Assembly: GCA_004557385.1 (NCBI GenBank)
Contig: SFEA01000051.1
Span: forward strand, 1-14,235
Direction of reading: 5' to 3'
Source: Bacteroidales bacterium
Lineage (GTDB): Bacteria > Bacteroidota > Bacteroidia > Bacteroidales > Muribaculaceae
Length of the DNA: 14,235 nt
The notes under the pieces are model-generated. The model was given only the letters and a program-made list of their open reading frames with translations. It was not told where the DNA came from and searched no databases. Position numbers and translations under genes: made by a program. Shown in pieces: positions 8,599 through 14,138 of the stretch; position 1 is the first letter of the stretch; the number at the start of each line of letters is the position of its first letter.

Positions 8599-8630
8599 CT
8601 TGCACAATCCGAAAATATGTGCTACTTTTG
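8599..8630 (+). promoter_or_regulatory. Promoter of the tRNA-Met gene
   Basis: A perfect -7 element TACTTTTG (8623-8630) is preceded by CTTG (8599-8602) at 20 nt, one base off the -33 TTTG. The tRNA starts 31 bases after the -7 element, a sensible 5' leader for RNase P processing. Confidence 0.7.
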
Positions 8631-8661
8631 CACTCGCAAAACCCAAGAGGCGATGCAGGAT

Positions 8662-8735
8662 GGCGGGATAGCTCAGTTGGTTAGAGCGTCGGATTCATAA
8701 CCCGGAGGTCTCGAGTTCAATTCTCGATCCCGCTA
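8662..8735 (+). tRNA. tRNA-Met (anticodon CAU), elongator type
   Basis: A full cloverleaf of 74 nt is visible. The acceptor stem pairs ggcggga (8662-8668) with tcccgct (8728-8734), and the discriminator is A8735. The D stem is gctc/gagc (8671-8674, 8684-8687). The anticodon loop ttcataa has CAU at 8696-8698. The T stem is tcgag/ctcga around the loop ttcaatt. CCA is not encoded. The C11-G24 type D-stem pair and the paired position 1-72 (G-U) speak for an elongator rather than an initiator; an Ile(CAU) tRNA cannot be fully excluded. The anticodon stem closes with an A-C mismatch at 31-39 and a U-G at 27-43. Confidence 0.93.
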
Positions 8736-8741
8736 CATTAG

Positions 8742-8780
8742 GCGAGAGGCTTACAAAGATGTAGGTTTCTCGCTTTTTTT
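8742..8780 (+). terminator. Intrinsic terminator of the tRNA-Met transcript
   Basis: A 14-bp stem with three G-U pairs (8742-8755 with 8760-8773), loop aaga and seven T residues (8774-8780) form a textbook rho-independent terminator six bases after the tRNA. Confidence 0.93.
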
Positions 8781-8827
8781 GTATGCATTGCCGCACCCCG
8801 GGCGTTACGCCAAATCTAAACTGCAAC

Positions 8828-8937
8828 TTTAGCATAAATGCTTAACTTAGGCGTCGAAGTGGTTATTATAATAGTCGGCAAAGATAAGAAACGCTGGGGT
8901 GATGTCACACTTGGGTGGGGTGGTGCGTTATGCTAAA
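8828..8937. repeat. Separated 10-bp inverted repeat upstream of the ECF sigma gene
   Basis: tttagcataa (8828-8837) and its exact reverse complement ttatgctaaa (8928-8937) flank 90 bases in the region between the tRNA terminator and the sigma gene; the right arm ends 32 bases before the ATG. I find no good TAnnTTTG promoter here, so the cluster may use a different promoter. The repeat may be an operator, or chance. Confidence 0.3.
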
Positions 8938-8969
8938 TAGAGACTGAAAACGAAACTGAGCGATTCGGC

Positions 8970-9470
8970 ATGGAAGAACAAGAGTTGACAACATTATGGC
9001 AGCAGATGCAGCAGCGACTGAGCCGCTACGCACGCAGCATATTTGCTCGCGGCGAGGAGGCAGAAGATGCCGTGCAGGACACGTTTTGCCGCTTGTGGAT
9101 GCGCCGCGACGACATTCGCAGCTCAAGCCACGCTCAAGCTCTTGCCGTGACCGCCGTGAAAAATGCTTCAATCGACGCCCATCGACGCCACTTGGTGCGT
9201 CAGCTGGTGGAGATTGACCCTAACATGGGCGACGCCGCTTACAGCCATGTGGCTGAAGATGCCGAGCGAAGCGACTTTTTCAATCATGTAGAAAAAATTG
9301 TAATGAACAGGCTCGGCGAACGCGAGCGCACTGTGTTCAGGTTGATTGAGTACGACGATCTAAGCACCGATGAAGTTGCCAAGCGACTCGGCATCAGCAA
9401 TCAGGCAGTGCGAAAAGCCCTCTCAAGGGCGCGTTGCACAATTCGTGAACAGTTCGTGAAAATGAAATGA
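8970..9470 (+). CDS. ECF-type RNA polymerase sigma-70 factor
   Basis: This 166-residue cytoplasmic protein has the two-domain ECF layout. Sigma region 2 (about 15-72) includes the AEDAVQDTFCRLW segment at 31-43, and region 4 (about 113-162) has LGERERTVFRLIEYDDLS followed by the helix-turn-helix EVAKRLGISNQAVRKALSRA (135-154). Length and composition are usual for Bacteroidetes ECF factors. It would direct RNA polymerase to a small set of promoters, probably including its own. It leads a tight plus-strand cluster: the next gene starts 22 bases later and codes for a one-TM protein in the position where anti-sigma factors normally sit. The cognate promoter sequence cannot be read from this window alone. 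Confidence 0.94.
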   Translation: MEEQELTTLWQQMQQRLSRYARSIFARGEEAEDAVQDTFCRLWMRRDDIRSSSHAQALAVTAVKNASIDAHRRHLVRQLVEIDPNMGDAAYSHVAEDAERSDFFNHVEKIVMNRLGERERTVFRLIEYDDLSTDEVAKRLGISNQAVRKALSRARCTIREQFVKMK

Positions 9471-9492
9471 ATCTATCAACTCCACAAATAAT

Positions 9493-9933
9493 ATGAAAAA
9501 TAACATTGACCCTAACAACACCGGCGAACTGCTTGAAATGGCGCAGCGCTATTTCGATGCAACGCTGAGCAAAAGCGAAGAACGCGATTTGATGCTTGCC
9601 GTTGCCGGTAGCACCGACCCTCGGCTCGACGAACTGAAGGCAGTGATGGCGTTTGCCGCCTGTGGCAAAGCAAAGCATCGCAAGCGAGGGCTGGTAAGCC
9701 GCATGGCTTGGCGTTATGGCGTGGCTGCAAGCATTGCTGCTGTCATTGTCACGGTTGCCATTTCGCTTGGCGGCAACGGCTCGGAAGCAATAGCCTACAT
9801 TGGTGGCGAACCTGTCACCGACCAAGAGCAAGTGATGCAGCAAATGGTATCGGCAATGCAAGCCATCGACCTAAACCATGCCGACAACATCGTTGACGAA
9901 GAATTGAAAATTATGTTTAATACAATAAACTGA
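9493..9933 (+). CDS. Single-pass membrane protein, putative anti-sigma factor
   Basis: This 146-residue protein has a roughly 70-residue cytoplasmic N-terminal part containing LLEMAQRYFDATLSKSEERDLMLAV (13-37). That part resembles the L..RYF.G.LS..EE..L pattern of Bacteroidetes anti-sigma and anti-sigma-like proteins. A basic patch KAKHRKRG (59-66), one TM helix (about 76-93) and a short outer tail follow. Size, topology and its place directly after the sigma gene support a role in holding the sigma factor at the membrane. There is no visible zinc motif (HxxxCxxC). The assignment rests on position and topology, not on a domain I can name with confidence. Confidence 0.6.
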   Translation: MKNNIDPNNTGELLEMAQRYFDATLSKSEERDLMLAVAGSTDPRLDELKAVMAFAACGKAKHRKRGLVSRMAWRYGVAASIAAVIVTVAISLGGNGSEAIAYIGGEPVTDQEQVMQQMVSAMQAIDLNHADNIVDEELKIMFNTIN

Positions 9934-9939
9934 TTGCGT

Positions 9940-10386
9940 ATGCTAACAAAACGCTTTTACATAATATTTATATGCCTCGTGGCTACAATAGCAATTTCGG
10001 CTCAAGAACTTAGTATTGACGATTGCTTTGAGGACAACATCCTTGCCCGCAAAAGCGTCACTGCCGTGAAGGTGAAAGGCGAACGCCTGAAAGCGTATAA
10101 CCTCACCACGTTCCGCAGCGTAACTGTTGCCGCCGACAAACGCACCGCATCGTGGGTGCTGCGTATGGTGAAAGAAGATGCAGCTAATGCCACCGACCGC
10201 GAAGAGGGCGTGAAGCAAGGCAAATTGCAATATGCATTCTATGTGTTCCGACATAAGAAAAGCAAAACCTATCGCTACATCTTTTTCCGAAACAACAAAC
10301 CGGAGCAAGATGCCGTTACCGACGTAACGCTGGTGTACATGGAAGGAAAAGCCACCCTTGGCGAGCTAAAGCAAATGTTTAAATAA
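9940..10386 (+). CDS. Small secreted protein of unknown function in the ECF sigma cluster (possibly DUF6108- or DUF4252-like)
   Basis: This 148-residue protein starts with a Sec signal, MLTKRFYIIFICLVATIAISAQ, probably cut after Ala before Gln. I chose ATG 9940; the frame opens two codons earlier at a TTG (9934), which is less likely. The mature part is a compact alpha/beta-looking domain of about 125 residues with alternating strands (VTAVKVKGERL, KLQYAFYVFRH, TYRYIFFRN, VTLVYMEGKATLGELKQMF). The ending V(T/I)LVYMEG...L..M resembles small periplasmic DUF6108 or DUF4252 proteins that occur beside sigma-factor genes in Bacteroidetes; this is from memory and not certain. It starts 6 bases after the stop of the anti-sigma-like gene. 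Its function is unknown; a periplasmic role linked to the sensor is inference. Confidence 0.75.
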   Translation: MLTKRFYIIFICLVATIAISAQELSIDDCFEDNILARKSVTAVKVKGERLKAYNLTTFRSVTVAADKRTASWVLRMVKEDAANATDREEGVKQGKLQYAFYVFRHKKSKTYRYIFFRNNKPEQDAVTDVTLVYMEGKATLGELKQMFK

Positions 10387-10392
10387 CGAATA

Positions 10393-10400
10393 TAATTTTG
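10393..10400 (+). promoter_or_regulatory. Possible internal -7 element before the beta-barrel gene
   Basis: TAATTTTG (10393-10400) matches the Bacteroidetes -7 consensus perfectly and lies 23 bases before ATG 10424. No TTTG is found 19-21 nt upstream, so it may be a weak internal promoter or coincidence in an AT-rich gap. Confidence 0.3.
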
Positions 10401-10423
10401 TTAACTATTACAATAACACAACT

Positions 10424-11329
10424 ATGAAGAAATCAGCTATCAGTCTGCTTTGTGCAGTGTGCTTTGCAGCAAACATCTGGGCTGCCGACGTGGCAAACAC
10501 CGACAGCATAAACATTGCCAACGCAAAGAATGTGAAAATCGTTGAACGTGACGGCAAGGTGACACTAATGATTGAGGGAACCGAAGGAAACCCCGATTAC
10601 ACCTACAGCCGCACCATAACACCCGATGGAGCTTCGGTGGTGAAGGAAGAAAACCGCGGATTGGGCTTTAAGATTCCGTTTGTCGACCGCGACACCGACA
10701 GCCGCGACGTAGTGAAAAGCCGTCGCTCGCATTTCGACTTTTGCATGAACATCGGCGGGTTTGGATGGGCATTAGCCACACAAAAGCCATCAGACCTGCG
10801 CTATAAAACGAAACACTCGGTGGAGTTTTGCTTCGACCACCTCATTAACGTGAAGTACTATCCGCAAGGCGTACGCCGCACCCACTTTATGCTGGGCTTT
10901 GGTATGCAGTGGCGAAACATTGCGCTCGACAACCAGCGTTGGATGCGCGACCCTGAGACACGCCAAATAGCCTACGGCGCGTGGGACGATAGCCAATACG
11001 ACCGCAACTCAAGCCTGCACACCTACAGTCTCACCGTGCCATTGATGATTATTCAGCCCATCGGCAGCGACTTCAGCCTCTCTGTTGGCGCCAAAGCATG
11101 CTTCAATGTGAGCGCAAGCGCACACTGCAATTATCGCTGCGACGATATACGCTATACCGAAAGCTTCTCGCACCTCAACCGGCGACCGGTAACCGCAGAG
11201 TTATGCGCCGCAGTCAACTTTTGCGAATCAATCGGGCTGTATGTAAACTATGCACCCTGCCGCATGTTTAAGGACGGCAAAGGACCGGACATTAAAACCC
11301 TTAGCATAGGCGTAGCCATCTGCTACTGA
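10424..11329 (+). CDS. Putative outer-membrane beta-barrel protein, last gene of the ECF cluster
   Basis: This 301-residue protein has a signal peptide MKKSAISLLCAVCFAANIWA (1-20). A polar N-terminal part (21-100) contains a beta-hairpin-like stretch KNVKIVERDGKVTLMIEG. From about 103 onward come alternating amphipathic strands such as HFDFCMNIGGFGWAL, SVEFCFDHLINVKYYP, HFMLGFGMQWRNIAL, SLTVPLMIIQPIGSDFSLSVGAKACF and SIGLYVNYAPCRMF, and it ends in an aromatic residue (SIGVAICY). This is the pattern of an 8- to 10-strand outer-membrane barrel such as PorT or OmpW-like proteins, but I cannot name the family. It follows the secreted protein by 37 bases and ends 30 bases from the convergent kinase gene. 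It may be a target or sensor of the ECF system. Confidence 0.75.
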   Translation: MKKSAISLLCAVCFAANIWAADVANTDSINIANAKNVKIVERDGKVTLMIEGTEGNPDYTYSRTITPDGASVVKEENRGLGFKIPFVDRDTDSRDVVKSRRSHFDFCMNIGGFGWALATQKPSDLRYKTKHSVEFCFDHLINVKYYPQGVRRTHFMLGFGMQWRNIALDNQRWMRDPETRQIAYGAWDDSQYDRNSSLHTYSLTVPLMIIQPIGSDFSLSVGAKACFNVSASAHCNYRCDDIRYTESFSHLNRRPVTAELCAAVNFCESIGLYVNYAPCRMFKDGKGPDIKTLSIGVAICY

Positions 11330-11359
11330 CCCGCAGCCGCAGCTGGAGGTGTTTAAGCT

Positions 11360-13036
11360 TCAGTACTTAAAGCTGGAGCCGCCCACAAACTCGCGCATGA
11401 TTGATGTTGGCGGAATCTCTTTGTCGGGCACGGGCACAAAGTAGTGAATAAACTTCATCAGGCGATGCGCCTCGGCATATTCGGGGCAGTTCTTGGGCAC
11501 GCTGGCAAGGATGGGCTCGGCGTGCAGACGCAGCACGGCAAACTCGATGTTGAGCGCCGAGTTGAACATGGCGTCGGCAGTCTCCTGATAGGGGAATATC
11601 CATTTCTCCTCGGCTTCGCACACCAATGGCCATTGACTGATGGTTTGCTGTGCAGTGTAGGCGCCTTTGTTGTAGTCGCGAATTATTCGGCGTAGTAGGC
11701 GGTTGTCGCGCGTGGGAATCCAGTTGTGGTCGTCGAGCGAAATGCTGGTGAGAGTGGATATATACACCTTATATTTGCTTGAGTCGGGCACCAGGGCAGT
11801 GAGCTTTGGGTTGAGCGCATGTATGCCTTCGATGAGCAGCACCTTGCCTTCGCCCAGTTGCAGGCGTTTGCCGTTGTATTCGCGTTTGCCTGTGGTGAAG
11901 TTATATTCGGGAATCTCCACCTTCTTGCCGGCAAGCAGAGCCACCAAGTCGCGCTCCATGGTAGCGCAGTCAACGGCGGCAATGTTATCGAAATCATATC
12001 TGCCGTCGGGCAGCTTCGGGGTGTCCTCGCGGTTTACAAAATAGTCGTCGGTTGAGAACGAGATGGGGCGCAAGCCGCAGGCTTTCAGCTGCACCGATAG
12101 GCGCTTGCAGAATGTGCTTTTGCCCGAGCTTGATGGTCCGGTGATGAGCACCATTCGCACCGGATGAGCTTCGTCGTTGTAGCGCCGATAAATGTCCTCG
12201 GCAATCTGCACCACCTTTTTTTCTTGCAGCGCTTCGCTCACCTGAATAAGCTCGCTGGCGAGGCCTTTCTGACATGCCTTGTTCACCGCGCCCACGTTTT
12301 GCAAACCCATAATCACATTCCATCGCACGTTTTCGGCAAACACGCCAAACGTCTTGGGCATCGGCTCTATCTCGTTGAGCTGCGAAGGGTTTTTGCGATT
12401 GGGTATGCGCAGCAGCAAGCCGCTGTGATATTTCTCGAGGCCGAACACGGTTAGATAGCCCGTAGATGGCACCAGCGGACCGTAGTAATAGTCGACGGTG
12501 CCGTCGAGCATATAGTAGTCGCAATAGGGCTGACCGCTGGTTTCAAGCAGCCGCACCTTGTCGGTGAAGCCCTGACGGCGGAATATTGCAATGGCATCTT
12601 CGGTGACAGCTTCGCAGCGGTTGAAAGGCATGTCGGCATCCACAATCTCGCGCATTCGGCGTGCTATGCGGGCCACATCGTCGGGCTCGGCTGTGCTGCC
12701 GTCGGCTTTGCGGAAGTTGCAGAAATAGCCGCGCGAAATGGGGTGCTCCATATACAGGCGGCTGTCAGGGAAAACGTCCTGGCTCGCCTTGTAGAGCACA
12801 AAGCACAGCGAACGAACGTAGGCGCGCATGCCTCCCCATGTGCGTATGTCCAAGAACTCCACGTCGCGGCTTTGATAAACCCTGAACTTAAGCCCCTGCG
12901 ACGAGTTGTTCACTCGTGCCGACATCGGCGGGTAAGGAAAATCGAGTTCCGGAAATCCTTTGAACACGTCCAACAGCGTTGTGCCCTCGGCAAAACTGCG
13001 TGTGATGTTGATGTTTTTGCAGCGTACTTCAATCAT
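11360..13036 (-). CDS. Nucleoside (uridine-like) kinase with N-terminal TGS and ThrRS-SAD-like domains
   Basis: This 558-residue cytoplasmic protein has three modules. Residues 1-62 form a TGS-like beta-grasp domain (MIEVRCKNINITRSFAEGTTLLDVF). Residues about 65-230 resemble the second additional domain of threonyl-tRNA synthetase, with DMPFNRCEAVTEDAIAIF at 135-152. Residues about 290-500 form a phosphoribulokinase/uridine-kinase P-loop domain with GPSSSGKST (300-308), STDDYF (328-333) and LLIEGIHALNP (400-410). This architecture is a known Bacteroidetes nucleoside kinase type; the expected reaction is NTP-dependent phosphorylation of a nucleoside, but the substrate is not set by sequence. 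The start at 13036 gives the full TGS domain, 51 bases downstream of a promoter match. It is a single gene converging on the ECF cluster with no clear shared terminator. Confidence 0.92.
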   Translation of the reverse strand: MIEVRCKNINITRSFAEGTTLLDVFKGFPELDFPYPPMSARVNNSSQGLKFRVYQSRDVEFLDIRTWGGMRAYVRSLCFVLYKASQDVFPDSRLYMEHPISRGYFCNFRKADGSTAEPDDVARIARRMREIVDADMPFNRCEAVTEDAIAIFRRQGFTDKVRLLETSGQPYCDYYMLDGTVDYYYGPLVPSTGYLTVFGLEKYHSGLLLRIPNRKNPSQLNEIEPMPKTFGVFAENVRWNVIMGLQNVGAVNKACQKGLASELIQVSEALQEKKVVQIAEDIYRRYNDEAHPVRMVLITGPSSSGKSTFCKRLSVQLKACGLRPISFSTDDYFVNREDTPKLPDGRYDFDNIAAVDCATMERDLVALLAGKKVEIPEYNFTTGKREYNGKRLQLGEGKVLLIEGIHALNPKLTALVPDSSKYKVYISTLTSISLDDHNWIPTRDNRLLRRIIRDYNKGAYTAQQTISQWPLVCEAEEKWIFPYQETADAMFNSALNIEFAVLRLHAEPILASVPKNCPEYAEAHRLMKFIHYFVPVPDKEIPPTSIMREFVGGSSFKY

Positions 13037-13086
13037 ATTGCTGTCAATTCAAGAAATATTTTTTAAGGTTTTGCAGATTTGTGTTG

Positions 13087-13118
13087 CGAAGATAGCGAAA
13101 AATTTTGGCGTATGCAAC
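13087..13118 (-). promoter_or_regulatory. Putative promoter of the nucleoside kinase gene
   Basis: TATCTTCG on the minus strand (13094-13087) matches TAnnTTTG at five of six fixed bases, with GTTG (13118-13115) 20 nt upstream. The leader to ATG 13036 would be about 45 bases. Confidence 0.5.
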
Positions 13119-13163
13119 CGATATAGGCTAACACCTCACTTCGGGGCGATTCTGCTGAATCTG

Positions 13164-13180
13164 CAACCGCGCCGCGGTTG
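13164..13180. repeat. REP-like palindrome A
   Basis: caaccgc-gcc-gcggttg is a perfect 7-bp hairpin with a 3-nt loop. Its arms share caaccg/cggttg with a second palindrome 215 bases away, which suggests a common repeat family. Confidence 0.5.
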
Positions 13181-13201
13181 ATGCGACGGTTGGCAGGTGC
13201 A

Positions 13202-13290
13202 GAAAGGTGATAGGCTCACACGGATTGATTGGATTTGTAAGATTTTTCTGCGTAAATCAGCGATTTCTGCGAGAGATTGTCTCACCTTTC
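13202..13290. repeat. 9-bp inverted repeat enclosing short direct repeats
   Basis: gaaaggtga (13202-13210) and tcacctttc (13282-13290) are exact reverse complements. Between them, tttctgcg occurs twice (13245-13252 and 13265-13272) around the small hairpin aaatc-agc-gattt (13254-13266). From memory this T-rich 'ctgcgtaaatc' text resembles short interspersed repeats of gut Bacteroidales; I cannot verify that here. Confidence 0.45.
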
Positions 13291-13338
13291 ATGTCATGCA
13301 AAGCATGTGACGCCGAGCCGTATAGGCGAGGCACTTAG

Positions 13339-13371
13339 CCGTGGGTAAGCCCATAAGGGCGCAACCCACGG
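13339..13371. repeat. Strong two-tier hairpin
   Basis: An 8-bp perfect outer stem ccgtgggt/acccacgg (13339-13346, 13364-13371) encloses an inner gccc-ataa-gggc stem (13349-13360). No U-run follows on either strand, so it is not an intrinsic terminator. Confidence 0.6.
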
Positions 13372-13394
13372 ATAGCGGTCCATCCCACTATTCA

Positions 13395-13411
13395 CAACCG
13401 TGGAGCGGTTG
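13395..13411. repeat. REP-like palindrome B
   Basis: caaccg-tggag-cggttg shares both arms with palindrome A. An alternative longer pairing, tcaca (13392-13396) with tgtga (13422-13426), encloses it. Confidence 0.5.
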
Positions 13412-13640
13412 CACATCCGGCTGTGATGGCACAGCTCGGAGAAAGCGGCAACACCTTAAAAATCAAGTGCAGTGGTACGACAGACGAGAGAGCAAACATC
13501 ATTGCAGTGCCTACAACGCCCGAAGCCGAGTGCAGCAGCCAATGTTCGGTGAGCGACAAATTGCCGTTACTCTTACTAAGCAAGCCTCCGCAAAGACGCA
13601 TCAGTGGAGCGGAAGCCCACTACTTTGGCTCACTACACCG

Positions 13641-13672
13641 CAAAATAAAAGCCCCGGAGGTATCTCCGAGGC
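13641..13672 (-). terminator. Intrinsic terminator on the minus strand
   Basis: A 9-bp stem (13672-13664 with 13659-13651) around a 4-nt loop is followed on the minus strand by TTTTATTTTG (13650-13641). Position 54/69 of the stem is C-A on the plus strand but G-U on the minus strand, which supports minus-strand transcription. Confidence 0.8.
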
Positions 13673-13780
13673 AATGCGTTAGGGATTGAAGCCTTTCGGT
13701 CGAGACATCAGGCTCGATTTCTTGGCGAGCCAAGCGGCAAGCCGATAAACGATAGCCCGACGGCGGAGCCGGAACGCCCA
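13651..13780 (-). ncRNA. Candidate structured RNA: multibranched fold plus terminator
   Basis: Read on the minus strand, GCGUU (13777-13773) can pair with AACGC (13680-13676) and close a multibranch loop. Inside are four hairpins: cggc/gccg (13761-13771), cttgg-cgag-ccaag (13721-13734), tcgag/ctcga (13700-13717) and a small CC-GAAA-GG at 13699-13692, with another cggc/gccg possible at 13735-13744. It is followed within four bases by an intrinsic terminator whose one imperfect pair is a G-U only on the minus strand. It begins right after the stop of the 118-residue gene, so it may be part of that mRNA's 3' end or a separate RNA. I do not recognise a named RNA family. All pairings were found by eye. 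Confidence 0.45.
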
Positions 13781-13781
13781 A

Positions 13782-14138
13782 TCAAATATTAATGTATGCT
13801 ACTGGATTTTGAGACTTATGGTTTACAATATTCCATACACAAAGACCTATAAACGGAGAATTGTCAACGATTTCACCCTCAAATTCATAACGCACAGACT
13901 TACCAATGTAATTTTCTGACTTATACCACCTAAAAGGCTTAAATACAGCCTTGACAATACCATGAACGATTGCCAGCACATATTCAGCCTTTTCAGCACG
14001 GTTAACACTGAGCCGCCAATAATGGCGAGCACAATCATAAATATCTTCTCTTTCATTATTATCGAAAGTCTTGCTAATATTTACACAAAGCAAGTGGTCG
14101 TTCTGTGTAGGTTGAATGTATTTAATGTTGTTTGTCAT
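13782..14138 (-). CDS. 118-residue protein, putative PUA-like (ASCH/EVE-type) domain, foreign-looking
   Basis: This small soluble protein has no signal or TM segment. The core RHYWRLSVNRAEKAEYVLAI (38-57), GIVKAVFKPFRWY (60-72) and VRYEFEGE (82-89), with the ending NPVAYINI (111-118), recalls small PUA-like-fold proteins seen in mobile or defence-associated Bacteroidetes loci. Proteins of that fold often bind RNA or modified nucleic acid bases. The match is from pattern memory, so the domain name is tentative. The gene is clearly more AT-rich than the chromosomal genes in the window. Its ATG overlaps the upstream stop codon (TAATG), so it is translated as part of a minus-strand operon that enters from beyond the right edge. 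Its stop lies at the edge of the structured block. Confidence 0.8.
   Translation of the reverse strand: MTNNIKYIQPTQNDHLLCVNISKTFDNNEREDIYDCARHYWRLSVNRAEKAEYVLAIVHGIVKAVFKPFRWYKSENYIGKSVRYEFEGEIVDNSPFIGLCVWNIVNHKSQNPVAYINI

Larger units (their letters stand above)
13119..13781. other. Hairpin-dense block of about 660 bases with no convincing gene
   Basis: Short open frames exist on both strands but none has a credible start context, domain or signal peptide. Instead the block holds a run of inverted repeats, listed separately, plus further short ones: catgc-aaa-gcatg (13295-13307), gctgtg-atgg-cacagc (13420-13435), ccgaa/ttcgg (13520-13549) and agtgg/ccact around gc-ggaa-gc (13603-13621). 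It ends sharply at AT-rich coding DNA at about 13781. It looks like joined interspersed repeats and/or a structured RNA gene. Confidence 0.6.

Noticed and set aside
9934..9939. TTG start for the small secreted protein
   Set aside because: ATG two codons later gives a cleaner signal peptide.
11330..11375. Terminator between the beta-barrel and kinase genes
   Set aside because: Only 5-bp imperfect repeats overlapping the kinase 3' end, and no U-run on either strand.
13341..13689. Short open frames of 88 and 113 codons (+) and 69 codons (-) in the hairpin-dense block
   Set aside because: Overlapping frames on both strands, palindromes inside them, no start context and no family resemblance. 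More likely a non-coding element.
13676..13780. Integron attC site suggested by GCGTTAGGG ... GGAACGCCC
   Set aside because: GTTAGGG breaks the GTTRRRY core at the last base, no second matching core pair exists, and there is no integrase or cassette array in view.
13290..13780. Group II intron or IscB/TnpB guide RNA (HEARO/omegaRNA)
   Set aside because: I could not place a domain V-like hairpin or known omegaRNA sequence, and no reverse transcriptase, IscB or TnpB gene is present.
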